Shown: positions 9,697-22,491, counted from the stretch's first letter. The stretch: 64,000 nucleotides of DNA from Pantoea deleyi (GCF_022647325.1 NZ_CP071405.1:3038001-3102000), one strand, 5' to 3'. Numbers and translations are program-made. Notes: generated from the sequence alone by a model not told the origin.

Positions 9697-11223
9697 TTAA
9701 CCGAGGTGTGGCTGGCAGAGCGCCACCGCCTCTTCCAGCGTCATCGGCTGCTGCATCCGTTCGATCAGTTCAGCGGTCAGCGCGTAGAGGCCGCATGAGC
9801 AGATCGCGGCCAGTTTCCCCTGCTGTCCATACAACGCCACAAACTTTTTATCCTCCAGCGAGCCGAGCAGCTGGAAATTATCCCACTCTTTTGCATGGCC
9901 CAGATACTCGTAGCGGGTGCCGTACTGGGCGGTCCAGAAGAACGGCACGCGATCGTAGGTGACGGCCCGATCCAGCATGTTCCAGGCGGCGGTCTGTCCC
10001 TGCTGATGAGCGACACGGTAGTGCTCGATGCGCAGCGGGCCCTGCGCTGACGGATAGGTGGCGATATCCCCGGCCGCCCAGATTGCGTCCGCAACCCGCA
10101 ACTGTTCATCCGTCTGCAGGCTGCCATCCTCAGCCAGCGGCAGATCGTGGATAAAGTCGGTGACCGGTTTAACGCCGGTAGCAAACAGCACCACGCTGGC
10201 CGCGAGCTGCTGTCCGCCTTTGAGCCGGATGCCACTGACCTGCTGCTCCCCCTCCAGCGCTTCGATCTCACCCTGCACCCACTTCACGCCATTTTGCTCA
10301 TGCAGCTGATAGAAATAGCGGCCAATCTGCTCGCCGAACCGTTTCGCAAAGGGCAGCGCCTGACGGGCAACCACGGTGACATCAATATCGCGGTTACGCA
10401 GCGCCGACGCCAGTTCGGTGCCGATAAAACTGTTGCCGATAATCACGATCTGATGGGTAGCGTCCACCGCCTTCAGCAGCGCCTCCGTCTGCGCTTTACT
10501 GCGCAGCAGGTGGACGCCCTCCAGATCGCGGCCCGGAAGGTCAGGCAGCACCGGCGCGGCGCCGCTGGCGATCAGCAGTTTGTCAAAGTTCAGCGTTTCG
10601 CCATCCCCGAAGATCAGCCGTTTTTGCTGCGCATCCACCCGGCTGACGCGGGCCTGAATCCGTTCAACGTGATCCAGCACGTCGGCTTTCAGCAGCTGCG
10701 GCACCTCGTCGATCGCCATCTTGCCGGAGGGCACAAATTTGGTCAGTGCGGTGCGGTCATAGGGCGCGTCCGCTTCGCGTTCAATCAGGATAAGCCGGCC
10801 TTTAAAGCCGTCGTGACGCAGACGCCACAGCGCCGCGCTGCCTGCCGCGCCGCCGCCGAGCACCACACAGACCGGCGCAGCCGCCCCGCTGCCCATCGGT
10901 GCCGCAGGCGACATCGCTTTCGGGTTTACCAGCACCCGCCCCTCGTCGATTCGCAGCGGATACTGTTTGAGATCGGCCAGCGCCAGCGGCTCACACATTT
11001 TGCCATCGGCCAGATCGAATGCGGCTTTGTGCCACGGGCAGACCAGCCGATCGCCGCAGATCGCGCCTTCATCCAGCGGCGCGCCCGCGTGCGGGCATTT
11101 CGCCTGGAACGCGCGGACATGATCCCCGTCGCGGATCAGTAACAGCTCCACTTCGCCAAGCGTTTTTTTAACCGGCTGTCGCTGGGGAAGATCGTTCAGG
11201 TCGACGATAAATTGATAATTCAC
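9697..11223 (-). CDS. Rieske-domain FAD/NAD(P)-dependent oxidoreductase (AIFM3-like ferredoxin reductase)
   Basis: 508 residues. Residues 1-100 form a Rieske [2Fe-2S] domain with ligands in CPHAG (C43, H45) and CPWHK (C62, H65). After a Pro/Ala linker comes a two-dinucleotide-domain flavoprotein: the FAD motif VLGGGAAGSAALWRLR at about 120-135, the NAD(P) motif VIIGNSFIGTELASAL near 260-275, and the C-terminal FAD motif IWAAGDIATYP near 390. A reductase-like C-terminal domain follows. The fusion would pass electrons between NAD(P)H, FAD and its own iron-sulfur cluster; the partner is unknown. It lies convergent with proC and upstream of psiF in the same direction, and is not part of the E. 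coli arrangement. Confidence 0.85.
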   Translation of the reverse strand: MNYQFIVDLNDLPQRQPVKKTLGEVELLLIRDGDHVRAFQAKCPHAGAPLDEGAICGDRLVCPWHKAAFDLADGKMCEPLALADLKQYPLRIDEGRVLVNPKAMSPAAPMGSGAAAPVCVVLGGGAAGSAALWRLRHDGFKGRLILIEREADAPYDRTALTKFVPSGKMAIDEVPQLLKADVLDHVERIQARVSRVDAQQKRLIFGDGETLNFDKLLIASGAAPVLPDLPGRDLEGVHLLRSKAQTEALLKAVDATHQIVIIGNSFIGTELASALRNRDIDVTVVARQALPFAKRFGEQIGRYFYQLHEQNGVKWVQGEIEALEGEQQVSGIRLKGGQQLAASVVLFATGVKPVTDFIHDLPLAEDGSLQTDEQLRVADAIWAAGDIATYPSAQGPLRIEHYRVAHQQGQTAAWNMLDRAVTYDRVPFFWTAQYGTRYEYLGHAKEWDNFQLLGSLEDKKFVALYGQQGKLAAICSCGLYALTAELIERMQQPMTLEEAVALCQPHLG

Positions 11224-11390
11224 GGCATGGCTCCTTTAGCGGCTCTGATGGGGCGACGTGGCAGAACAGCGTTCTGCGTAAATCCTCACAAACAGTAAGT
11301 GTGGCAAAGGAAGCGGTAAGCCTGAGAAGGAATGTTTATCAGAAAGTTAACCTGTTGTTGCAGCAGGATATTTAATCGGGCGACGGGGCG

Positions 11391-11415
11391 AAAAGAAACG
11401 GCCACCGTGGTGGCC
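11391..11415 (-). terminator. Candidate terminator after psiF
   Basis: GGCCACC-GT-GGTGGCC (11400-11415) is a 7-bp hairpin just beyond the psiF stop. On the minus strand it is followed by GTTTCTTTTC, a weak T-rich tail. Confidence 0.55.
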
Positions 11416-11425
11416 GGGGAAGCGA

Positions 11426-11728
11426 TCAGCTTTTTTTCAGGCACTGGCTCATGAAGGTTTTACGCGCATCGCCCGTTAACTTTTTCTCGCCAGCCTCACC
11501 GTTACAGTTTTTCATCTTCATCTGCTGCGGCGACATCTGTGAGAGCTTGCTGTCTTTCTTCAGGCATTCGCTCATAAAGGTTTTGCGCGCCTCCCCTTTG
11601 AGATCCTGCGATTTAGCATGCTGGTTACAGACGGTCATCTTCTCCTGCTGCGGGGTTTTTTCTGCCGCACCGGCCACGCCACTCACCAGCAGACCGGCCA
11701 TCATCATTGCCATTAAACCGACTTTCAT
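11426..11728 (-). CDS. psiF: PsiF family protein, exported, two PsiF repeats
   Basis: 100 residues with a cleavable signal peptide (hydrophobic segment about 4-18, cleavage after AGA near residue 22). The mature part holds two copies of the PsiF repeat, each with a Cys, a LKGEARK/LTGDARK-type motif and a closing FMSxCLKK (about residues 34-58 and 74-99). In E. coli psiF is phosphate-starvation induced and sits beside phoA. Here phoA is absent from this position, and no good Pho box was seen upstream. Function unknown; periplasmic location likely. Confidence 0.9.
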   Translation of the reverse strand: MKVGLMAMMMAGLLVSGVAGAAEKTPQQEKMTVCNQHAKSQDLKGEARKTFMSECLKKDSKLSQMSPQQMKMKNCNGEAGEKKLTGDARKTFMSQCLKKS

Positions 11729-11842
11729 CCTGTTATCTCCAGTGTGGATTGTTCCCTGTTATTCTGGCAGCGAATAAGTAAAGCGGAAAATGTTTCAGGT
11801 CAAAGTGATGTGAAGATCCCATTCCCGGCGGGGGCGGAAGGA

Positions 11843-12091
11843 TCAGTGGCGGGGATGCCGCAGCAGCCTGTCGATGTGGTCGCGCAGCAGCTGCGCATCA
11901 TCGTCATCATCGGCTACATGGGCCATGGCGCTATCAATGGTGGTCGTGATCTCGCGATGCTGCTGCGGATCCAGTTTGCGAATCAGTGCGGTGACGACAA
12001 TTTCCAGCGCCTCGATCTGCGCCACCTGCTCTTTCACTGTCGCCTCTTTTTCAGCCAGCTTAACCAGTAACTCAGCAATCAGGTTTTTCAT
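11843..12091 (-). CDS. iraP: Anti-adapter protein IraP
   Basis: 82 residues, close to the 86 of E. coli IraP. The N-terminus MKNLIAELLVKLAEKE, the coiled-coil core QIEALEIVVTALI and the C-terminus LLRDHIDRLLRHPRH match well. IraP binds the response regulator RssB and so blocks delivery of RpoS to ClpXP, raising RpoS during phosphate starvation. An acidic run DDDDD is present near residue 62. It neighbours psiF, as in E. coli (iraP-phoA-psiF), with phoA missing here. Confidence 0.9.
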   Translation of the reverse strand: MKNLIAELLVKLAEKEATVKEQVAQIEALEIVVTALIRKLDPQQHREITTTIDSAMAHVADDDDDAQLLRDHIDRLLRHPRH

Positions 12092-12285
12092 ACTGTTGCC
12101 TCAGCGAGGATGGAACGCTGAAATTATCACCACGCTGGATAAAAAAACAGAGGGCAACAGCCTTTTTTTCAGTGAGTTAGCCCGCATCCCGGCGCTTTTC
12201 TTCGCCGGTGTCGGCTGACTCTGGCGGGCGAAACGTTTTGCGGACCGATCACACAAGCGCGCGGGTTCCGCCCGCCGCCCGGCGC

Positions 12286-12432
12286 TTATCGGGGATGGGT
12301 AAACCCGCGACCCGGTCCGCCGCCCGGTCCGCCCCAGCCACCCCCGCCCCCACCACCCGGCGGCGGGAAGAGGCAGCCGCTTAACGTCGTGACCAATGCC
12401 ATGATGGCCGCCAGCTTAACGATTCGAATCAT
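12286..12432 (-). CDS. Small Gly/Pro-rich lipoprotein
   Basis: A 48-residue ORF starting MIRIVKLAAIMALVTTLSGC, an ideal lipoprotein signal with lipobox LSGC (Cys20). The mature part is almost only Gly, Pro and Trp. The start at 12432 gives the compact signal peptide; a longer frame from 12522 adds residues without signal character. It lies upstream of and divergent from lacZ. Such glycine-rich small lipoproteins are common and uncharacterised in enterobacteria. Confidence 0.7.
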   Translation of the reverse strand: MIRIVKLAAIMALVTTLSGCLFPPPGGGGGGGWGGPGGGPGRGFTHPR

Positions 12433-12541
12433 AGTAACCTCAGAGTGATAAAATCGGGCTGAGTGTATGAAGCCGCCCGCATGGCGACAAGTGAGATTCC
12501 TCCGCATCCGGCCGCTATTCATCTTTGCTGACCAGACTTAA

Positions 12542-16973
<4,432 letters not shown>

Positions 16974-17377
16974 GTGCAGCTGAGGCAGAGAGAGGGAGTG
17001 ACCAGTCTACCGCGCGTTCCCCTGGCGTGACCGACAAAACATGGCACCCGGCGCAAAAAGCCGAATCGCCTTTGATGCAGCGCAATCTGCCGTGCCGCTT
17101 TCGCATCCGGCGACTGACAGCGCCTGCGCTGACGCCCGGTTTCTCAACCCCGCCTCATCAATATGGAAAAATATGTCATTCTGTTACTGACAACATTCTG
17201 TGGCGCTTCTATGTTTAAAAAACCGCCAGCCACGGCGGTGTGACGATCGCTCTGATCGGCGCGACGCCCTCCGCACAAAAACGGTACCGTCCGACGACGC
17301 TGAGGCGAATCAGCTTCAAATATTGATACCCGGATGCCCGCGTAAGCGAAAGGGCAGAGTGTTAGCGGAGGTGGGGA
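16974..17377. other. 404-bp intergenic region with a minus-strand terminator-like hairpin
   Basis: No gene is supported. The left part must hold the mdtG promoter. At 17217-17239 an ACCGCC stem with a 6-nt loop and a GGCGGT arm has six A residues on its left, which reads on the minus strand as a hairpin plus T-tract. No minus-strand gene ends there. The ribosome-binding site of the next gene, GGAGGT, is at 17367-17372. Confidence 0.45.
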
Positions 17378-17629
17378 ATGCGTACAGCACCAGACAGCGC
17401 CAGCCGTGCAATCAGAGACTATTTCAGCAGCCCGAACTGGCGCACGCCGCCCGAGTCTGACCTGCTGGCGGTCATTCTGCGTGAAATGATGGAAGCGGGA
17501 GAGCCCGCCACCAACAAAGCCATTATCGCGCGGGTGATCGACAGGCTGAAAGTCGAGGGCGATGAGATGCAGCTGCAGCGCTACGGCACCCTGCTGACGC
17601 AGCTGATCGGGACGCAGCCGGAAGGCTGA
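17378..17629 (+). CDS. YcgZ/AriR-type two-component connector (biofilm/acid-resistance family)
   Basis: 83 residues. The stretch AIRDYFSSPNWRTPPESDLLAVILREMMEAGEPATNKAIIARVIDRL has the pattern of the PF10798 family (E. coli YcgZ, YmgA, AriR/YmgB), short helical dimers that connect blue-light/BluR and Rcs signalling with biofilm and acid resistance. GGAGGT lies 5 nt before the ATG. Which E. coli paralogue it matches best cannot be settled by eye. Confidence 0.72.
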   Translation: MRTAPDSASRAIRDYFSSPNWRTPPESDLLAVILREMMEAGEPATNKAIIARVIDRLKVEGDEMQLQRYGTLLTQLIGTQPEG

Positions 17630-17637
17630 CGCGGCCT

Positions 17638-17955
17638 CTATTTCACCCAGCGCAGGTGATCCGCTTCGCTGACGCTGGCCCGGCCGCTGCTGCGCTGAAA
17701 CAGGCACAGCTCCCGTCCGCGCCGGTTCTGCATGTGACGCTGCGGATAGCGCCCCTCCAGCAGCAGGGCGCTGTAGCCGGTGGTGTCGTCATACTCGATG
17801 GCGTCGCCCAGGACCCGGACTTTGCTCAGGTGGCTGGCGTTAATACACGCCTGCGCCATGGTTTCATGACTCTTTTTCCAGGCCTCTGCGCTGGATGCCT
17901 GCGCCAGCGTGCTGCTGAGTAACAGTGCGGGTAAGAGTGCCACGATGCGTTTCAT
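17638..17955 (-). CDS. Small exported protein of unknown function
   Basis: 105 residues beginning MKRIVALLPALLLSSTLAQA, a clear Sec signal peptide with cleavage near residue 20. The mature part has two Cys (in QACINAS and ELCLFQ) that could pair in the periplasm, and a central YDDTTGYSALLLEGRYPQRH. I do not recognise the family. It is convergent with the YcgZ/AriR-like gene, 8 bp apart. Confidence 0.65.
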   Translation of the reverse strand: MKRIVALLPALLLSSTLAQASSAEAWKKSHETMAQACINASHLSKVRVLGDAIEYDDTTGYSALLLEGRYPQRHMQNRRGRELCLFQRSSGRASVSEADHLRWVK

Positions 17956-17987
17956 TTTCTCTGCTCCTGTTCCGGCCCGAAGGCGCT

Positions 17988-18013
17988 AAAAAAATTCCCG
18001 CCGGGGCGGGAAT
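17988..18013 (-). terminator. Terminator downstream of the I78-type inhibitor gene
   Basis: ATTCCCGCC-GG-GGCGGGAAT (17994-18013) preceded by seven A residues on the plus strand, so on the minus strand a 9-bp hairpin is followed by a T-tract. It ends transcripts from the gene at 18111-18413. Confidence 0.75.
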
Positions 18014-18110
18014 AAACAAGACGAGCACTATTTATTGTGTGACGAGGACGTCTCTTAAACGCGCTGCTATCCTCGCCTGTCGTTATGACACCTCTATGAC
18101 ATCGCTGTCG

Positions 18111-18413
18111 TTAGCCACAATAAACTGAGCTGATAGTGCCATTTTTGTCGGCCAGGAAATTCAGCCGGTTGAGGTTGAAGTCCATGGTGACGGCGGCGTT
18201 GTACGGAATAGGACGCACCTGCTGTTCGAAGTGCTGTCCCTGCAACGCCGTTAAAGGTTTGCCCACGTAGTTCTGAAACTGAGACGCGCCGCAGCGGTCT
18301 GTTTCCGGGTCCTGTGCCACGCGCGCGGTGTCGGGCTGAGAGGCAGACTGACAGGCGGTGAGTGCAAACAGGCCAGCGACCAGCAGCCCTTTTCCATAAA
18401 ATTTCACGTTCAT
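18111..18413 (-). CDS. I78-family peptidase inhibitor lipoprotein
   Basis: 100 residues. The N-terminus MNVKFYGKGLLVAGLFALTAC is a lipoprotein signal with lipobox LTAC (Cys21). The mature domain has DRCGASQFQNYVGKPLTAL, PYNAAVTMDFNLNRLNFLADKNGTISSVYCG, the pattern of potato-inhibitor-I78 proteins (PF11720) with two conserved Cys. Such proteins are thought to inhibit serine proteases at the envelope. The start at 18413 gives the signal peptide; a longer frame from 18530 has no signal. Confidence 0.78.
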   Translation of the reverse strand: MNVKFYGKGLLVAGLFALTACQSASQPDTARVAQDPETDRCGASQFQNYVGKPLTALQGQHFEQQVRPIPYNAAVTMDFNLNRLNFLADKNGTISSVYCG

Positions 18414-18621
18414 TCTCCTGTTGGACGGGTAAAACTTTCCCCTAAGCGTAGCAAAACGTGCCCGGCCGTCTGAAGCCTGGAAAGGTAAAGTTATGACAGC
18501 CCGCGTGAAACCGGCTGGCCAGCCGTGCAATTTTTTAAGATTAATCGCACGCAGAGCCTAAAAAAAGGGGCGCGATGGAGCCAGACTAATTAGGAATGTT
18601 CTTAGCCTTAAGGAGGTCATG

Positions 18622-18687
18622 ATGGAACTGGTAATCTTTATTGTCTGCGCAATGCTGATGACCGCTGTCGCGGTCAAAGTCCGTTAA
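18622..18687 (+). CDS. Putative 21-residue membrane microprotein
   Basis: ATG at 18622 preceded by AAGGAGG (18610-18616), one of the strongest ribosome-binding sites in the window. It encodes MELVIFIVCAMLMTAVAVKVR, a single hydrophobic helix with a positively charged C-terminus. An ATG one codon earlier is possible but too close to the Shine-Dalgarno sequence. The stop codon overlaps the stop of the convergent GGDEF/EAL gene by 4 bp. It is too short for family recognition, so the case rests on the translation signal and composition. Confidence 0.6.
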   Translation: MELVIFIVCAMLMTAVAVKVR

Positions 18688-21287
18688 ACGGTTTCAGCCT
18701 GGTTCTGCGCCGTTCTTTCCAGAAGCGTACTGAATGCCGCCAGCGGCATCGGCCGGCCGAGGAAGTAGCCCTGTCCCTCTTCGCACGAGAGCTGTTTGAG
18801 CTGATTCAGCTGCGCTTCTGTCTCAATGCCCTCGGCGGTAATCGTCAGGGCAAACGCGCGCGCCAGCGCAATAATTCCCGCCACCACCAACTGCGCCTGC
18901 TGCGACTCCGGGAAATCTTTCATCCAGGAGCGATCGATCTTCAGACCGTTAAACGGAAACGTCTTGAGATAGCCCAGCGCCGCATAGCCCGTGCCGAAAT
19001 CATCGACCGTCAGCCTGACCCCCAGCGCGCGTAATCCCTGCATCACCTCCAGCGCATGCTGCGGATGCTCAAAGGTCACGTTCTCGGTGATCTCCAGCTC
19101 CAGCCGGGTTGCCGGCAGACCGCTTTTTGCCAGCGCGTTCGCGACCCGCTGCACCAGATCGCTGGTGCGGAACTCCATCGGCGAAATATTGACGGAGACG
19201 TAGCGCTCGCCGCCCCAGCCCAGCGCGTCTTCACAGGCGCGCATCAGCACCCAGTCGCTGATGCTGGCGATCAGCCCGCTCTCTTCCGCCAGCGGAATAA
19301 AGTGGTCGGGCGTGATCCAGTGATCCGGGGCTATCTGCCAGCGAATCAGCGCCTCGGCCCCCGCCAGTTGCCCGGTGAGCAGCTGGTAACGGGGCTGATA
19401 GTGCAGACGGAACTCATTGTTCTTCAGCGCCTTTTCAATCCGGCGCGCCATCTCACGCTTATCTTCCCGCTGGCTGGCCATCTCGTTGGCATACCAGACC
19501 CACTGATTGCGCCCCGCGTCGCGCGCCTCGTTCAGTGCGATGTCGGCCATGCGCAGCAGCACGTCGGCATGGCAGGCATCCTGCGGAACACAGGCGATCC
19601 CCATGCTGATGGTGAGATAGTGCACATGCTGACCCGTGCTGATCGGCTGCTGAATCTCATGCACCAGATGCGCGCACCGCTGGTCAACCCGCTCGCGGTT
19701 GGTTTCACGCAGCACCAGCACAAACTCATCGCCACTTAACCGTGCGACCAGCTCCTGCGGGCCGATACAGCGCTTGAGGCGCTGAGCGACCTGACTCAGC
19801 ACCTCATCGCCCGTGGCGTGGCCCCAGGTTTCATTGATCGGCCTGAACTGATCGAGATCGAGGGTGATCAGCGTCAGCGGCACGCTGCCTTCGGGCTGCT
19901 CAAGGTGCAGCGTCAGAAACTCCTGCAGTTGAATGCGGTTCGACAGGCCGGTTAAGACATCGTGACGCGACAGAAACTGGATGCGCGCCTCCGCTTCCAT
20001 GCCCTGCGTGATGTCCGAGACCGTGCCGCGAAAGCCGATGCGTTGCGCGTCGTGCCAGATCGTTTTCGCCACCAGCTGGCCGATGCGACGATGGCCCTGC
20101 GCCGACATAAACTGGCAGCGCAGCGGCATCGTCTGCCCGCCCTCCTCCTGACGCCGCAGCCAGGCGACCAGTGAATGGCTGGGGTGCGTCAGCAGCTGGT
20201 CGATGTGACGTCCCAGCCAGTGTGTGATGTCGTGGCCGGTCACGGTGTGAAAACGCGCCGAGAGATAGATCAGGCGGCCCTCTTCATCGGTTTCCCAGAT
20301 CCAGTCAGATGCCGCCTCGGCGAGGTCGCGGAAGCGCGCTTCACTGTTGGCCAGCTCCTGCTGACTGATCGCCAGCAGCGCAAAGCGCCGGTCAGAGAGA
20401 ATGGCATTGGAGAGCGCGTGGCGGCTGACGCGCCGGGTGATCATGCCGATAATAATCGCCATCAGCACCAGCAGCGGCAGCAGAAAACAGATCAGACCCA
20501 GGCCCGGCATTTTTGGCGTCCAGCGCAGCACAATCGAATCGCCGCCTGGCCGCGTCTGCACCATGCGGGGCTCACGCATCGCATCCTCTGCACTCACCGG
20601 CAGACGCAGGTCGCGCACATCCAGCGTCGCCCCCAGCGCCTGCAGTTTTTCCGGCGTGAACAGATTCACAAAGATCATCACGGAGGGCGGTCCGGCCATC
20701 GGCGGCACGTTGGCTATTTTGCCGCTGCCGATGGGCGCAGCCACCACGATGGCGGGCGTGTGATTGATCAGCACATCCCGTGTTATCGCCTTGTTGTTGA
20801 GCCGGCGGCTGGCCGCCACCAGCGGCTGCGCCTCTTTGCCCAGCCAGGCCTCCAGCGGCGTCTCTGAGAGCCGGCCATCAATCACGGTGTAAGTGGTACG
20901 GCCCTGCGCGTCGACCACGAACACGCCCTCGTAGTGATACTCTTCGTAGAGGCCGGGGCCAAAGTTCTCTTCGTCATACGCCCAGACTTTGTTGACCCTG
21001 ACATGAAGGTTGCGCCAGGCTTCGCCCCAGAACGCATAATCCCGGATGTCGGTGACCATCGCCTCCTGCCGGTTTTTCCACGCCTGCTGCATCAGCAGCC
21101 GATCATGATCCACCGAGACACTGTTCTGCCGCTGCGCAATCGTCAGCACCATCAGCATTGAGAGCACCAGCACGCCAAACAGCAGCAGCGAAAGCGTGCG
21201 CAGGCTGCGCCGCGTAAAGCGGACAGTGCGATCTTCGGCGGCATGGCTGAATGGCGCTGACGGCGGCGCCGGAGGATTAAAAGTCAT
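18684..21287 (-). CDS. Membrane-bound GGDEF/EAL protein with CHASE4 and PAS domains
   Basis: 867 residues. Order: TM1 (about 31-51), periplasmic CHASE4-like sensor (about 55-255), TM2 (about 263-285), PAS (about 312-430), GGDEF (about 436-600) and EAL (about 615-860). The GGDEF signature reads SGDEF (518-522). The EAL domain looks catalytically complete: EALIRW (645-650), LEITEN (731-736), DDFGTG (762-767), KIDRSW and AEGIETEAQ. It is therefore probably a c-di-GMP phosphodiesterase, with cyclase activity uncertain. A consensus sigma-28 promoter lies 83 bp upstream, so it is probably co-expressed with flagellar genes. It is divergent from a CPBP protease. Confidence 0.9.
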   Translation of the reverse strand: MTFNPPAPPSAPFSHAAEDRTVRFTRRSLRTLSLLLFGVLVLSMLMVLTIAQRQNSVSVDHDRLLMQQAWKNRQEAMVTDIRDYAFWGEAWRNLHVRVNKVWAYDEENFGPGLYEEYHYEGVFVVDAQGRTTYTVIDGRLSETPLEAWLGKEAQPLVAASRRLNNKAITRDVLINHTPAIVVAAPIGSGKIANVPPMAGPPSVMIFVNLFTPEKLQALGATLDVRDLRLPVSAEDAMREPRMVQTRPGGDSIVLRWTPKMPGLGLICFLLPLLVLMAIIIGMITRRVSRHALSNAILSDRRFALLAISQQELANSEARFRDLAEAASDWIWETDEEGRLIYLSARFHTVTGHDITHWLGRHIDQLLTHPSHSLVAWLRRQEEGGQTMPLRCQFMSAQGHRRIGQLVAKTIWHDAQRIGFRGTVSDITQGMEAEARIQFLSRHDVLTGLSNRIQLQEFLTLHLEQPEGSVPLTLITLDLDQFRPINETWGHATGDEVLSQVAQRLKRCIGPQELVARLSGDEFVLVLRETNRERVDQRCAHLVHEIQQPISTGQHVHYLTISMGIACVPQDACHADVLLRMADIALNEARDAGRNQWVWYANEMASQREDKREMARRIEKALKNNEFRLHYQPRYQLLTGQLAGAEALIRWQIAPDHWITPDHFIPLAEESGLIASISDWVLMRACEDALGWGGERYVSVNISPMEFRTSDLVQRVANALAKSGLPATRLELEITENVTFEHPQHALEVMQGLRALGVRLTVDDFGTGYAALGYLKTFPFNGLKIDRSWMKDFPESQQAQLVVAGIIALARAFALTITAEGIETEAQLNQLKQLSCEEGQGYFLGRPMPLAAFSTLLERTAQNQAETV

Positions 21288-21369
21288 TAACAGTGCTCAC
21301 TACACATTCAGGGTTTGAAACGGGCGGCCTGCAGGACAACAGGGCTGCTGAACCAATAAGTTTTCTCAG

Positions 21370-21396
21370 TTATCGGCTGGCCTGGTCGGGTGTTTA
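21370..21396 (-). promoter_or_regulatory. Consensus sigma-28 (FliA) promoter for the GGDEF/EAL gene
   Basis: On the minus strand, TAAA (21396-21393), 15 bp of spacer and GCCGATAA (21377-21370), an exact match to the enterobacterial FliA consensus. It leaves a 5' leader of about 75 nt before the ATG at 21287. Confidence 0.78.
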
Positions 21397-21497
21397 GTCT
21401 GCGGTTAAAATTTAGCGTTTTAAGATTGTTACTGGCTGACTCGACAGCGATCGGGGGCGTTGCTACTATGCGCTAACCTTCGCTGGCTGAGTCGCCT

Positions 21498-22148
21498 ATG
21501 AACACCAATTCCGACAGAGTGACCCTGACGCTGTTCTACGTCGGCAGCTTTGTGGTCTATTACCTGGTTACCATGCTGATCACGCTGTTTCCCAACTACA
21601 GCGTGCTGCGTAATGACGGCCTGCTGGTGCCGGTGCTCTGCCTGTTTGAATTTGCGGTTATCTATCCGCTCTATCGCTTCTACTGCCAGCGCCGCAGCGA
21701 TCTGCCGCTGGGTGAGCTCTGCACGCTGCAGACCTTACTGTTTACGGGTGCGCTGTTTGTTCTGATGGCGGCTCAGATGCAGTTCATGCAGCCGGAAGGC
21801 TGGCTGGTGATGCAGGCCCAGCAGGGGCGCAATTCGCTGCTGATCCTGCTGCTGACTGCCGTGCTGCTGGCTCCGGTGTTTGAAGAGGTGCTGTTCCGCG
21901 GCTTTCTGTTGCAGGGCTTCCTGCTGTGGGCTCCCCGCAGTCGCTTCGCCTGTATGCTGCTGACCTCGCTGCTGTTTGCGGTGATGCATACCCAGTATGT
22001 GCACTGGCAGACGCTGCTCGCCCTGACGCTCTTTTCGCTGCTGCTCTGCTATGCCCGGCTGCGGAGTAACAGCCTGGCGCTGCCTATTTTCCTGCACACG
22101 CTGAACAACCTGATCGCGCTGCTGCCCGCCTGGTATTTTGCCGGTTGA
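21498..22148 (+). CDS. CPBP-family intramembrane glutamic endopeptidase
   Basis: 216 residues with about six to seven membrane segments. The CPBP (Abi/Rce1-like) motifs are present: FEEVLFRGF with Glu129-Glu130 and Arg134, FAVMHTQ with His164, and a final LHTLNN with its His and Asn. These residues form the glutamate/histidine active site of Rce1-type proteases. Bacterial members process peptides or act in envelope maintenance; the substrate here is unknown. It stands alone, divergent from the GGDEF/EAL gene. Confidence 0.85.
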   Translation: MNTNSDRVTLTLFYVGSFVVYYLVTMLITLFPNYSVLRNDGLLVPVLCLFEFAVIYPLYRFYCQRRSDLPLGELCTLQTLLFTGALFVLMAAQMQFMQPEGWLVMQAQQGRNSLLILLLTAVLLAPVFEEVLFRGFLLQGFLLWAPRSRFACMLLTSLLFAVMHTQYVHWQTLLALTLFSLLLCYARLRSNSLALPIFLHTLNNLIALLPAWYFAG

Positions 22149-22320
22149 CCCCCGGCCTTTTCGCCTCTGCCTTACCCTGAATATCCCCGCACGCGGCGCG
22201 CCAGGCGGGCCACCGCCCACACTGTTCATGCCGCCCCGTCACGTTTGTCTATACTGGAAGTTAAAAAGGGATGAAAAGCTCCACAGTCCGGACCACCAGA
22301 CCGTGTTAAGGAGAGGAACT

Positions 22321-22491
22321 ATGTTGATAGGATTTGTGTTGTTAGTGAGCGCGTGTGGTTACGATGCCTGTGAGGCCCTGCCCGTCTCGGAGCGCATCTA
22401 TCCGACCAAAGCGGACTGCGAAACGATGGCGAACCGTATCCATAAAGTCAGACCGAATGTGGTCCTGCTCTGTGGTGAGGTCCATCGCTGA
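22321..22491 (+). CDS. Small Cys-containing protein, possibly YebW-like (DUF1482)
   Basis: 56 residues with TAAGGAGAGG (22307-22316) just before the ATG. The N-terminus MLIGFVLLVSAC is hydrophobic and is followed by GYDACEALPVSERIYPTKADCETM and a further Cys near the end. The layout of hydrophobic start, CxxxxC, then a YxxxxxC segment recalls E. coli YebW, but the match is from memory and weak. It could also be an exported or lipid-modified peptide (VSAC), though positive N-terminal charge is lacking. Confidence 0.6.
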   Translation: MLIGFVLLVSACGYDACEALPVSERIYPTKADCETMANRIHKVRPNVVLLCGEVHR

